Shown piece by piece: positions 16,084 through 24,174 of a stretch of DNA of 64,000 nt. This DNA comes from Streptomyces sp. MUM 178J (GTDB taxonomy: Bacteria > Actinomycetota > Actinomycetes > Streptomycetales > Streptomycetaceae). The DNA lies in contig NZ_JADWYQ010000023.1 in NCBI RefSeq assembly GCF_022414575.1, positions 42,732 to 106,731 of the forward strand. The letters are read 5' to 3'. Position 1 is the first letter of the stretch. Each line of letters opens with the position of its first letter. A program made the translations under genes and the position numbers. The notes below the pieces were generated by a model that did no database searches, was not told the origin of the DNA, and saw only the letters and a list, made by a program, of their open reading frames with translations.

Positions 16084-16734
16084 TCACACACAGAGATTCA
16101 GCATGCGTGTGCAGAGTTCCGCGCGTTGCGTGCGCGTCAGGTGCGTCGGCTCGTCGAGGAACCACGCATGGGCTGGGGCCGGCGCTTGATGGGCGCACAG
16201 TTCGAGCTCACACAGGACCTCAGGGACGTACTCGATCCCGCCCGCGCAGCGGGATTCGATACCAAGATCCTCGATGACCACCTCGAAGCCGCCCTGCACA
16301 TGGTCCGCTGGCCTGAACGGTTGGCCGATGCCGACAGCGCTCAGCAGCCGGCGTACGGTCTCTGGGCCCACCGGCCGCACTGCGACCAACTCGTAGTCCG
16401 ATGTCGCCGGTACGGTCAGTGCGGATGCACCACGAGCGACCACTATGACGCGGTTGGCTATGGTGCGCAGATAGGCGATCGCTGCTGCCGCCTGTCGTCG
16501 CCACTCTAGGGGCGATTGAACCCCTGAATCGTTGCCGCATCCGGACATCTCGGGTCGTAGGCAGGCGATGCCTTGCCCAGTCAGCGCACGGGCCAACTCC
16601 GCCCAAAGGTAGTTAATGCCCGAGCGGGGCTCCCCCATTCCGGGAAGGACCAGCACAGCTGTATCCCGCGTGCCCGCATGCCACAGGACCGGTCGCTGGA
16701 GACCTGGGACTCGGAGGAACAAGGGGGCGGTCAC
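16084..16734 (-). CDS. Alpha/beta-hydrolase-fold protein with degenerate nucleophile elbow
   Basis: A 216-residue protein with the hydrolase-fold start TAVLVLPGMGEPRSGINYLW and ACLRPEMSGCGNDSG. At the nucleophile elbow it reads VIVVARGASALTV, where the expected G-x-S-x-G Ser is Gly. No clear catalytic His motif follows, only QAPAPAHAWFLDEP. It may therefore be a non-catalytic scaffold, or use a different residue. Its start overlaps the stop of the thymidylate-kinase-like gene by four bases. The operon contains a second, fully equipped alpha/beta hydrolase, so a duplicated and then specialised pair is possible. Confidence 0.65.
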   Translation of the reverse strand: MTAPLFLRVPGLQRPVLWHAGTRDTAVLVLPGMGEPRSGINYLWAELARALTGQGIACLRPEMSGCGNDSGVQSPLEWRRQAAAAIAYLRTIANRVIVVARGASALTVPATSDYELVAVRPVGPETVRRLLSAVGIGQPFRPADHVQGGFEVVIEDLGIESRCAGGIEYVPEVLCELELCAHQAPAPAHAWFLDEPTHLTRTQRAELCTRMLNLCV

Positions 16735-17351
16735 AGGACACCGGCCAGGGAAGCGATCGAGGCTGCCACCACGTCCTCGACGGGTGCGGTGCCGTCGATC
16801 TGTGACACCTGGCTCGTCCGGGCCAGCACGTGATCGAACTCTCGGGCTGCCCTGTGAAGCAACGGGAGTTGGTCGAAGACGCCCTGTGACTCCCCGCGCG
16901 AGGCGATCCGCGACATCGCCGTGTCCGGGTCCACCCGGATGTGGAGAGTGCGGTCAGGGGTGGGCAGCGCGTCGAGGAGTGGCGCAACCGCCGACAGGTC
17001 GATACCGAAGACCGCCTGGTTGGCGAGGTGGGAGGCAAGGTACCGGTCGCAGACGACCGTACGGCCCTCGGCCAAAGCAGGAATCACCTCGTCGGCCACC
17101 ATCCCGACGAAGGAGTACGTCAGGTGCACCGCATAGATGTCCAGGTGGGGCTGCATGCCTGCGGTGGCCGTGCCGGACAGTCGGGCCGCGCTCTTCAGGC
17201 GGGCCAGACCGGGCTGTCCGGCCGCAAGCGGGCGGAGTACGACTGCGGTCCGGCCTGTCTCGCACAGGTGGTCGGCCAGGCGGGCGGCGACGGTGGACTT
17301 GCCAGAACCGTCGATCCCTTCGACCACAATGAGTCTGCCAGGGTTGCTCAC
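16731..17351 (-). CDS. Thymidylate-kinase-like P-loop kinase
   Basis: A 206-residue protein with a Walker A LIVVEGIDGSGKST at residues 7-20, the DR(Y) motif VVCDRYLASHLANQ, and a lid-like region RIASRGESQGVFDQ. This is the dTMP kinase fold and length. A housekeeping tmk is expected elsewhere in the chromosome, so this copy likely serves the pathway. It could phosphorylate a nucleoside monophosphate or a peptide-bound phosphate. It is the first of two nucleotide-kinase-like genes in the operon (the other is at 20935-21621), overlapping the next gene by four bases. Confidence 0.85.
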   Translation of the reverse strand: MSNPGRLIVVEGIDGSGKSTVAARLADHLCETGRTAVVLRPLAAGQPGLARLKSAARLSGTATAGMQPHLDIYAVHLTYSFVGMVADEVIPALAEGRTVVCDRYLASHLANQAVFGIDLSAVAPLLDALPTPDRTLHIRVDPDTAMSRIASRGESQGVFDQLPLLHRAAREFDHVLARTSQVSQIDGTAPVEDVVAASIASLAGVL

Positions 17352-17381
17352 GTCGACTCCCGGTTCGGATGGTTGCGCTGT

Positions 17382-18410
17382 TCAGAGCCCATGCCGCAGG
17401 AACTCCTCGTCGACCTCTGGGATGTCCCGGGCGCCGACGGCCGCGAAGTGACGGACGGTTTGTCGTGACGTGTCGACGGCGAACTGCGTCACCACTCCCG
17501 GTGTGAACGTTTCCTCGGTCACCTGGACCGCAGCGTCACGCGTGAGGCCGTAGGTCATCAGTTCGGACTGTACGGCTGAGCAGTCCGGGTTCAGGAAGGC
17601 ATGGATCAGCTGCGGCACCAGCAGGCCGGCGGCGCGTCGCTGGGTCTGCGACAGCTGGCTGTACAGGTGACGCAGGAACAGTGCGAAGTAGGTGTGGTGG
17701 CGTCCTTCGTCCATTGCGTGGTCTTGGACCACTTGCCTGACGGCCGGCACCAGGGACTCTTCATCAGGCAGTTGGCTGAGGGTCGCCGAGATGAGGGTCT
17801 CAGAAACGATGACGAACAGCATCTCCGCCAACGGGCGGAGTCCTGGTTCGAGTTGGCTCTGAATCTCGTGGAGTCGTCGCAGGAAGTACGGCTGGTTGGG
17901 CAGCAGAGGCTGGACGCCAGTGCGGCGGACCGCCTGCTCCATAAGGTCTGCCGAGAAGAGCCCGTGATACGCCTCATCGCAGTAGATCTTGTGCGCGTCC
18001 AGTCGCATCTGGGCAGGAACGTCGACCCCGGTCGTGTTGTAGGCGATGGCCAGCACGGTGCGGTTGACGACCAGGTGCTCCAGCTTCATGGTGAAGTCGA
18101 GATACCGGTATAGGTGCTGGATGAGGATGTGGTCCTGCACCTGTGCGGGCAGCGCCTTCACCAGAGGGTGGCCGGCCACCGGAACTAGCTCTGGTGAGAA
18201 GTACTGCTTTCCCTCGTCCTCGTCGGCGATGAGCCGCCTGGGCGTGGAGCGCACACTCGATCGCTCGTACCAGCTGCGGAACGGGCTCGAGTAGGACTCG
18301 TCCGCCAGCTCAGGCCGCGTGTCTTCCGTGCTCACCGCGTTCAGGATCTGCTGCTTGGGGCAAGCGAGCGCCAGCTCACAACCCACGAACAGCCCGATGA
18401 TTCCACACAT
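17382..18410 (-). CDS. AurF-type diiron oxygenase
   Basis: A 342-residue protein of the p-aminobenzoate N-oxygenase (AurF) superfamily. All seven expected iron ligands are visible with AurF-like spacing: E111 (MKLEHL), E146 and H149 (CDEAYHG), E204 (IVSETL), H231, E235 and H238 (QDHAMDEGRHH). Relatives oxidise amines to hydroxylamines or nitro groups, or hydroxylate carbon. The start ATG 18410 has AGGAGG ten bases upstream. The N-terminal 70 residues are an extra, poorly conserved segment beginning MCGIIGLF. In this operon it would tailor the peptide or an amino sugar/nucleoside building block. Confidence 0.9.
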   Translation of the reverse strand: MCGIIGLFVGCELALACPKQQILNAVSTEDTRPELADESYSSPFRSWYERSSVRSTPRRLIADEDEGKQYFSPELVPVAGHPLVKALPAQVQDHILIQHLYRYLDFTMKLEHLVVNRTVLAIAYNTTGVDVPAQMRLDAHKIYCDEAYHGLFSADLMEQAVRRTGVQPLLPNQPYFLRRLHEIQSQLEPGLRPLAEMLFVIVSETLISATLSQLPDEESLVPAVRQVVQDHAMDEGRHHTYFALFLRHLYSQLSQTQRRAAGLLVPQLIHAFLNPDCSAVQSELMTYGLTRDAAVQVTEETFTPGVVTQFAVDTSRQTVRHFAAVGARDIPEVDEEFLRHGL

Positions 18411-18443
18411 GGTAGATCGACCTCCTTTCTCCCCGGTTCGATA

Positions 18444-19703
18444 TCAACTGACAGCGGCGCTCGCGTTGTGGACGGGGCTCCGCTCTTTGCGGCCCTCCGC
18501 GTGGAGCAGGACCGCCGCTCCGAGTCCCAGGACCGAGCCGACCGCCATGATGATCAGGGCCGGGGTGGTGTCGGTGCCGGCCAGACCGAAGGTGAGCGGC
18601 GGCCCGCAGAGCAGGCCGAGACTGTAGGCGAAGGAGATCGCAGCGCCGTAGCGTCCCTTGAGGCGCGCTGGGCTGAGCTTGGCTGCCAGTGGTTTCAAGC
18701 TGGGGGCGACCAGCACTTCAGGGAGGGCAAAGTAGGCTCCGTAGCAGGCGACCAAGACCCAGCGCAGTGGGGAGCCGTGGTCCTGCAGGCACACAGCCAA
18801 CAGTGGGATGCCTGCTCCCCACAGGACGAAGGCGAGGGCCAGGGCCTTCGGTTCCTTGATTCGCTGCGCGAAGGCTCGTGCCCGCCCGCCGATGATGAAG
18901 ACGGCCACCCCGTTGCTGGCGATGAGCACTGATGCCATGGCAGCCGCGTCGGCAACGGATGCCTGTAGGAGTGCAGGGACGACCGTGTCTAGTTGGGCCA
19001 TGGCAAAGGCGACCACGCAGAACTGTACGAGCAGCAGCGGAACGAACCGCCGGTCGCGGTACGGCGTGAGTACCGACCCTGGGCGCGTGCCGCTGTCTGG
19101 TGCGGCCTCGGAGGCGCGGAGGGTGGTTCCCCTGGAGATGTAGGCCAGAACTCCGGCGAACAGGAGGAAGGTGAGCCCGTTGGCCATGATGAACCAGCGC
19201 AGCATGTTGTCGCCCATGCCGCTCACGAGGATTCCGGAGAATAGCGCCGGGACAGCGACGACAAGGTTCGCCACCCGATGCTGGGCGGCGAAGATCCGCG
19301 GGAGCGCCTCTGGCCCCAGCACCCGTTCCAGGAAGGCAAGTTGGCTGCTGAAGAACAGTTCATTGGACAGGCCGATGAGGACTGCGCTGACCAGCGGCCA
19401 GGGCCAGTGCGTAAACGCCGAGAGCGCCATCCAGCCGGTTGCCTGACCTGTCATCGCCAGGAGTAGCATGGAGCGCGAGCCGAACCGGTCCACCAGGTGT
19501 CCCGCGACAGGGTTGAACAGCAGGCCCGTCACGGCGAGCGTACCGAAGTAGACTCCGAGCTGACTGGCAGTCAAGTGGCGGGCGCTGGTGAGGTAGATGA
19601 CGGTGAGGGGCAGCACGAGGCCGTTGCCGATGGCCGAGAGCATGTAGCCGCCGAGGTACGCCCGCATCCGGCCGTCCCACCGAGTTGCTGCTGCTGTCGT
19701 CAT
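18444..19703 (-). CDS. MFS transporter, likely product exporter
   Basis: A 419-residue major-facilitator protein with about 12 hydrophobic helices. The loop 2-3 motif is GHLVDRFGSRSMLLLAM, the MFS signature (G-x-x-x-D-R-x-G-R type). The first helix (GGYMLSAIGNGLVLPLTVIYL) and the drug-exporter-like repeated half are evident. The start ATG overlaps the preceding gene's stop by four bases. It is the only transporter in the operon, so export of the mature product and self-resistance is the likely role. Substrate specificity cannot be read from sequence. Confidence 0.92.
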   Translation of the reverse strand: MTTAAATRWDGRMRAYLGGYMLSAIGNGLVLPLTVIYLTSARHLTASQLGVYFGTLAVTGLLFNPVAGHLVDRFGSRSMLLLAMTGQATGWMALSAFTHWPWPLVSAVLIGLSNELFFSSQLAFLERVLGPEALPRIFAAQHRVANLVVAVPALFSGILVSGMGDNMLRWFIMANGLTFLLFAGVLAYISRGTTLRASEAAPDSGTRPGSVLTPYRDRRFVPLLLVQFCVVAFAMAQLDTVVPALLQASVADAAAMASVLIASNGVAVFIIGGRARAFAQRIKEPKALALAFVLWGAGIPLLAVCLQDHGSPLRWVLVACYGAYFALPEVLVAPSLKPLAAKLSPARLKGRYGAAISFAYSLGLLCGPPLTFGLAGTDTTPALIIMAVGSVLGLGAAVLLHAEGRKERSPVHNASAAVS

Positions 19704-20845
19704 GCGCGGACCTCGAAGGGGGCGGGCGCAGCCGGATAGCGGTGGCTGAAGCAGGGCTTGGCGATCCGGACGTCCTCGTAGCGGTGGCGTTTCTCCGCGG
19801 GGTCTTGGGCACGCAGCTTGGTCTTGCGGAACTGGTCGAGGTCGATGCGCCGGCCGGCACCTACCACGATCTCGGGCAGGCGTGTGGGGTGGACGCCGAT
19901 CTGGACGCGCATCTTCTTCAGGTACTCGATCTGCTTGATGATGCAGTAGCTGCAGTCGAGGCAGACCTCGATGTTCTCCGACCAGGCGAACCAGGACGAT
20001 GTCGCTTCGAGCTTCCGCTCTCCGGTGGGGATGGTGAGCAGGTTGTAGTTGCTCTTGAGGTTCTCGATGAATATCTCAGCGCGGGTCAGCATGCGCAGGA
20101 AGTTGATGTCGCCAGTCGTTCCCTCGGCCAGGACGATCTGGTTGTCGGACACGGCGAACTCGTAGCCGAGTTCGGCGACGACTTCCAGGTTCCTGGGGGC
20201 GCCCAGGTCGTGCACCCAGCACTCGGTGCCGTGCAGGTGAGCGGCTGCACAGCTGGTCTTATGGAAACTGCGCACACGGGCCTCGTCGCAGTAGGCGACC
20301 AGTTGGTCCTCGACGGGGATCTGGATGCGCTTCTTCTTGTACGGGTCGTGGAGTCCTCCGAGGACGAGGTATCCGGTGTGCTCGGCGGCTACCTCGACGA
20401 AGCGGCGCAGCGTGGCCGGGTCGTCGTTCTGCCCCCGGATGATGGGGCGTGTGAAGACCAGGGTGTTCGGGAACAGCGCCCTGAGCTCCTTGATCATCCG
20501 GACTCTGTCGTCGAAGGAGATGCCGCCTTCGTCGAGAGCGGTCAGCGAGTAGTACACGACGATCTGCTGGAGGTGGGAGACGGTCTCGAGCTTCCGGAGC
20601 ACCTCAGGGTCCGGCCCTGCCTTGGTGAAGATCGCCAGGGGGGCTCGGTGGAACCGCAGTTCCTGCAGTTTCGCGATGGTGTTGTCGACCTGTTCGGGGA
20701 TGAACGGGTCGCCGTAGGTGTCGTTGATGGAGGTGGGGATGGACTGTGCCCACTCGGGCGCTCCCGGCTCAAGCGTCATGACGGGATCACGGGTGATTTC
20801 CGGGGCGTTGATGACGGTGAGCGGAAGCTTGTTTGTCGTGGTCAT
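19700..20845 (-). CDS. Radical-SAM-like TIM-barrel protein lacking the N-terminal Cys cluster
   Basis: A 381-residue protein from ATG 20845 with TAGGAGG just upstream. The order of segments looks like a radical SAM barrel: DTYGDPFIPEQVDNTIAKLQ, APLAIFTKAGPD, IVVYYSLTALDE, TLVFTRPIIRGQND and TGYLVLGGLHDPY. The canonical CxxxCxxC loop that should follow strand 1 is absent, and residues there read PTSINDTYGDP. A cysteine triplet, CLDCSYC (C-x2-C-x2-C), occurs instead near residue 295, with further Cys at YCDEA, SCAAAH and TECWVH in the middle. It may be a degenerate barrel, or one that binds a cluster elsewhere. I could not assign a reaction. Confidence 0.6.
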   Translation of the reverse strand: MTTTNKLPLTVINAPEITRDPVMTLEPGAPEWAQSIPTSINDTYGDPFIPEQVDNTIAKLQELRFHRAPLAIFTKAGPDPEVLRKLETVSHLQQIVVYYSLTALDEGGISFDDRVRMIKELRALFPNTLVFTRPIIRGQNDDPATLRRFVEVAAEHTGYLVLGGLHDPYKKKRIQIPVEDQLVAYCDEARVRSFHKTSCAAAHLHGTECWVHDLGAPRNLEVVAELGYEFAVSDNQIVLAEGTTGDINFLRMLTRAEIFIENLKSNYNLLTIPTGERKLEATSSWFAWSENIEVCLDCSYCIIKQIEYLKKMRVQIGVHPTRLPEIVVGAGRRIDLDQFRKTKLRAQDPAEKRHRYEDVRIAKPCFSHRYPAAPAPFEVRA

Positions 20846-20934
20846 GCGGCCTCCTAGGCCAGGGCGTTCATGAGGGCAGAGCAGGACGTGTGCGGGACCG
20901 CTCGATGCGCCCAGTCGAGGCGCTCGGCGAGGAT

Positions 20935-21621
20935 CTACCGGGAAGAAATCACGCGCGCCTGGTCGAGCACATGGCGGGCGGCGTCTTCGAGATCACCGCT
21001 GTTGTCCACGGTGATGTCGTGCGGCAGGGCAGGGGTGATGGAGGTTTCGGTGCTGTGTTTGTCTGACGCAACGTCGCGGCCGCCGTCACGCTCCAGCAGT
21101 CGTCGTCGCCGGATGCCGTCGTCCACAACCACGTGGACGGTGTGGAAGCCGTGTTCCCGAAGCAGAGACAGCTCGTCGGGATAGCGGCAGTCCGTCACAT
21201 AGACCGGGACGCTCTCGGGGATCTCTTCGAGCTGCGCGACCATGCACCGGATCCAGTGGAGGGGTTCCTCGCGGCGTCGGACATCGGCACCCCACCACTG
21301 GAGGAGTTGTCGCGGCAGGCCGTAGCGGGGAATGCTGCCCGCCAGAGACTTCTGTGCAGCGATCACTCGCTCGACGGCGGCGGCGGCAGTATCTGCGTCC
21401 ACCTTGAGGCGCTGCCGCACCGCCTCAGCTGCCGCGCCGGGGTCGGCCGCATGCGCACTGACCTCCTCAGCCAGCGCCCGTGCCTCCGCGACGACGTGCT
21501 CGCCGAAGGTGAGTCTCCGTGGGGTGACGCCGAGCATGGAGTAGACCGCGCATGCCACGCTGTCCTTTCCGCTGCCGCTGCGCCCGGAAAAGGCCAGGCG
21601 CAGTTGTTCAGACCGCGGCAC
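20935..21621 (-). CDS. Deoxynucleoside-monophosphate-kinase-like P-loop protein
   Basis: A 228-residue protein with a Walker A LAFSGRSGSGKDSVACAVY near the N terminus, a YGLPRQLLQWWGADVRR segment, VPVYVTDCRYPDELSLL (Walker B-like, acidic) and a C-terminal VDNSGDLEDAARHVLDQA tail. This is the pattern of phage-type deoxynucleotide monophosphate kinases. Its 5' end overlaps the glycosyltransferase gene by 14 bases. After the TAG stop (20937-20935) the same frame continues for 26 sense codons, including ERLDWAHRAV, to a second TAG just before the next gene's ribosome site, so the original protein may have been longer. Confidence 0.78.
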   Translation of the reverse strand: MPRSEQLRLAFSGRSGSGKDSVACAVYSMLGVTPRRLTFGEHVVAEARALAEEVSAHAADPGAAAEAVRQRLKVDADTAAAAVERVIAAQKSLAGSIPRYGLPRQLLQWWGADVRRREEPLHWIRCMVAQLEEIPESVPVYVTDCRYPDELSLLREHGFHTVHVVVDDGIRRRRLLERDGGRDVASDKHSTETSITPALPHDITVDNSGDLEDAARHVLDQARVISSR

Positions 21622-22795
21622 GGCAGTCGATCCGTTCCGGTATCAGCCAGCCCTCCCGGCAACCGCGGGCGAAGGCGAGATGATGGGCTAGGCCGGCGTA
21701 ACCCGTGACGGTCTCGAAGTACAGCGGGTGCAGCGGGTCTACCTCCAGTCGTCCGACCGCATCCTCGGTCAGGAACGGCGGGAAGCGCCGGGCCGCGTCG
21801 AGGAAGAAGGCTTCCGCCTGGGCGTAGTCACCTCGGGCCTGGGCAACTACGCCCCGGTTAATGACCGCGTGCAGGAGCGTCGGCTCTGTCTCGATCACCT
21901 CGGCGAACGTCCGGTCAGCCGCGTCGAGATCCCCGTCCGCGGTCTGGCAGACGCCCACCATGTTCTTCAGTGAGGCATCTCCGGGCCGCAGCGACAGGCC
22001 CTTCTCGTACGCTTGCCGCGCTTCCTCGGCCTTCCCAGCAGCCCTCAGGACGTGCCCGTGAAAGGCCCAGACGGTGGGGTTGGTGCCGTCGATTCCCAGC
22101 GCCTTCTCGCTCCACTGCACGGCTTCATCGAACCTGCCGAAGAGCCGCAGATTGAGACCGATGTATCCCGTGAGTACGGCGTCATCCGGCTGGTCAGCAA
22201 GCTGCTCATGCATGAGGGACATGTATCGGATGGCCTTCGCATCACGCTCGGACCGCGGCCGGGCGTGGCCGATGTGCGTCAACAGGGCAGAGCTGTGGAC
22301 GATGCCCCAGTTGTCGCGAGCGAGCGCGGGCTTCACCGACTCATTGATCTTGCGCTCGTACCTGATCTGCGGCCTGGAACGGAAGACCTTGAGTTCACGC
22401 CCGGTGTAGAAGCCACCGGTCGGGAAGAAGTTGTAGCGCAACAGTGTGATCCCCCCGACCTGCGGGCCGGCAGTCTCGATGGCCTCGCGCAATGGCTCCA
22501 CCTGCCCGGTGTGCAGCCGTTCGTCCGCGTCCAGGAAGAACACCCAGTCCGCGTCACCCACCAGGGACAACGCGTGGTTGCGGGCCTCGGAGAAATCCCC
22601 GCTGAAGGGGAAGTCCGCGACTTGGTCCGCCAACTGTTCCCCAATGGCCCGCGTGCTGTCATGGGAGCCGGTGTCGACCAGGATCAGCTCGTCGCAGATC
22701 TGCCGCATAGAACGCAGAGAGTCGGCAAGGAAGCGCTCCTCATCCTTGGCGATGACGCAGCCGACGATCCGGGGCGGGGTTCGGGTGTCGCTCAC
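21608..22795 (-). CDS. Family 2 glycosyltransferase with C-terminal TPR domain
   Basis: A 395-residue protein. The N-terminal 230 residues are a GT-A glycosyltransferase: VGCVIAKDEERFLADSLRSM, ELILVDTGSHDSTRAI, NHALSLVGDADWVFFLDADE (the DxD metal/nucleotide site). The remainder is tetratricopeptide-like (DEAVQWSEKALGIDGTNPTV, KAEEARQAYEKGLSLRPGDA, AADRTFAEVIETEPTLL). The SPBC2-type GT2-TPR architecture is known for peptide-modifying S-/O-glycosyltransferases and for polysaccharide enzymes. It is flanked by overlapping genes on both sides. In this operon it is a good candidate for direct glycosylation of the peptide. Confidence 0.88.
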   Translation of the reverse strand: MSDTRTPPRIVGCVIAKDEERFLADSLRSMRQICDELILVDTGSHDSTRAIGEQLADQVADFPFSGDFSEARNHALSLVGDADWVFFLDADERLHTGQVEPLREAIETAGPQVGGITLLRYNFFPTGGFYTGRELKVFRSRPQIRYERKINESVKPALARDNWGIVHSSALLTHIGHARPRSERDAKAIRYMSLMHEQLADQPDDAVLTGYIGLNLRLFGRFDEAVQWSEKALGIDGTNPTVWAFHGHVLRAAGKAEEARQAYEKGLSLRPGDASLKNMVGVCQTADGDLDAADRTFAEVIETEPTLLHAVINRGVVAQARGDYAQAEAFFLDAARRFPPFLTEDAVGRLEVDPLHPLYFETVTGYAGLAHHLAFARGCREGWLIPERIDCRAAV

Positions 22796-23850
22796 TGCAC
22801 TGGCTCCTGGTTCGTGATGCGCTGGTGCTTCTCCACCATCGACTGGCCGACTCTTTGCCAGGCAGCCTCGGGGAACAGAGCGATGCGCTGTGTCTCGGGC
22901 AGCGCCGCACAGGCTGCGGCAAGGGTCGGCGAGGGGCGTGAAGAGATGGCGTAGACAGTGACGTCGGGATCAGACAGAGCAGGCAGGCCCCGCAGTTCGT
23001 CGAGACCGGCCGTGTCTTCAAGCCGGGTGACGACGGCGTGCGGCGAGTGGGCGGGCGGTCCCGCGAACTCCTGGAACGCTGCGAGGAAGTCACCGCCCTT
23101 GGACGGGTCAAACACCTCCGAGAGAAATCCGTACGTGGCGGCTCTCGGGTGCCGTTCCACCAGACGGTTCAGGTTGCTCCGCCAGCCCTCAAACCGCTCG
23201 GGGGTCATCGTGCGATCGTGGTACTGGTGATCGCTGTCGACTCCGAGGGCAAAGGACCAGATGGCACCGGCGTCATCCAGCCGTAGACCGAGTTCGATGT
23301 CCTCAAGTCCCCAATGGCGAAAGGCCGAGTCGAAGAAGTCGCCGTTGGCCAGCTGTACCTGACCGAGGAGCCCTCGGGGGACGGAGAGGACACAGGAGAA
23401 GCACAAGGCCCAGGGTGCGGGATGCCGGGCAAGGTTGTACGAGTAGAGTTCGCCGAGGAGTTCCCTGCTGTCTCGCCGGGGCTGCTTCGCGGCGTCCTGT
23501 GGCGGCTGCATCTGTCGTCGCAGCCCCACAAGGACCAGATTCTTCTGCACCTGCTGATGCGCGGCTGCCAGCGCATCAGGGAAGCTGTTGTCGACGACGA
23601 TGTCCGCGTCGAGGAAGATGATCCGCTCACCGGAGGCCGCACGGATCCCCTCATTGCGTGCGGCCGCGGGCCCCTGGTTGTTCGTCAACCGGATCACGCT
23701 GCAGCCGTGGGCCGCGGCAACCGCCGCGGAGTTGTCCGTTGACGCGTCGTCCACGACGATGACCTGGCAGTCGGACCGACCGGCCCATGGGCGCAGGGTG
23801 GCTGGCAGCATGGGGGCGCGATTGTGCACCGGGATGATCACTGAGTACAC
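22792..23850 (-). CDS. Family 2 glycosyltransferase
   Basis: A 352-residue GT-A fold protein: YSVIIPVHNRAPMLPATLRP, QVIVVDDASTDNSAAVAAAH, NNQGPAAARNEGIRAASGE, RIIFLDADIVVD (DxD), and a galactosyltransferase-like second motif HWGLEDIELGLRLDDAG (ED acid). It resembles GT27/GT2 glycosyltransferases that add a hexose or hexosamine to a protein or lipid acceptor. The C-terminal 100 residues (after FDPSKGGDFLAAF) are not conserved in the core fold. Four-base overlap with the next glycosyltransferase suggests the two act in sequence. Confidence 0.88.
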   Translation of the reverse strand: MYSVIIPVHNRAPMLPATLRPWAGRSDCQVIVVDDASTDNSAAVAAAHGCSVIRLTNNQGPAAARNEGIRAASGERIIFLDADIVVDNSFPDALAAAHQQVQKNLVLVGLRRQMQPPQDAAKQPRRDSRELLGELYSYNLARHPAPWALCFSCVLSVPRGLLGQVQLANGDFFDSAFRHWGLEDIELGLRLDDAGAIWSFALGVDSDHQYHDRTMTPERFEGWRSNLNRLVERHPRAATYGFLSEVFDPSKGGDFLAAFQEFAGPPAHSPHAVVTRLEDTAGLDELRGLPALSDPDVTVYAISSRPSPTLAAACAALPETQRIALFPEAAWQRVGQSMVEKHQRITNQEPVQ

Positions 23851-23883
23851 GGGCCACCTCTGCTCGTGCGGCGCGCTAGGGCG

Positions 23884-24174
23884 TTACTCATCGTCGCTCC
23901 GCAGCGTCAGCAGTCCGTGTTCGACCAGTTCCATGAGGGCTTCGGCCGTGTCGTCGACGGCTTCGCCGACCGGCACGTCGTACTCCTCAGAGATCAGTGC
24001 GCCGATATCGCGAATGGTCCGACTCCCGTCGATCATCTTCCAGATGTCGAGGATGACGCCTTCCAGTTCGAAGACGTGTTCCGGACCGGCCACGGTGAGC
24101 TTCCCGCGAGACTTCCTGATGCGGACGTCAAGCCTGGGCACAGGCACCGAGTTCGCAAGAGCCTGGTGGCTCAT
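23884..24174 (-). CDS. PqqD-like RiPP recognition element (RRE) protein
   Basis: A 96-residue stand-alone PqqD-fold protein: three N-terminal strands (RLDVRIRKSRGKLTVAG, HVFELEGVILDIWKMIDG) and helices TIRDIGALISEEYDVP, VDDTAEALMELVEHGLL. Such proteins, called B1 in lasso peptide clusters, bind the leader of a ribosomal precursor, contacting the YxxP motif. The precursor in this operon carries Y4-I-K-P7. Its start overlaps the preceding NTase-like gene by four bases. This gene is the strongest sign that the operon makes a ribosomally synthesised, modified peptide. Confidence 0.9.
   Translation of the reverse strand: MSHQALANSVPVPRLDVRIRKSRGKLTVAGPEHVFELEGVILDIWKMIDGSRTIRDIGALISEEYDVPVGEAVDDTAEALMELVEHGLLTLRSDDE

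Noticed and set aside
18350..18410. N terminus MCGIIGLF of the diiron enzyme as a glutamine amidotransferase domain
   Set aside because: Only the first few residues match the Ntn amidotransferase start; the rest of the first 70 residues has no glutaminase motifs.
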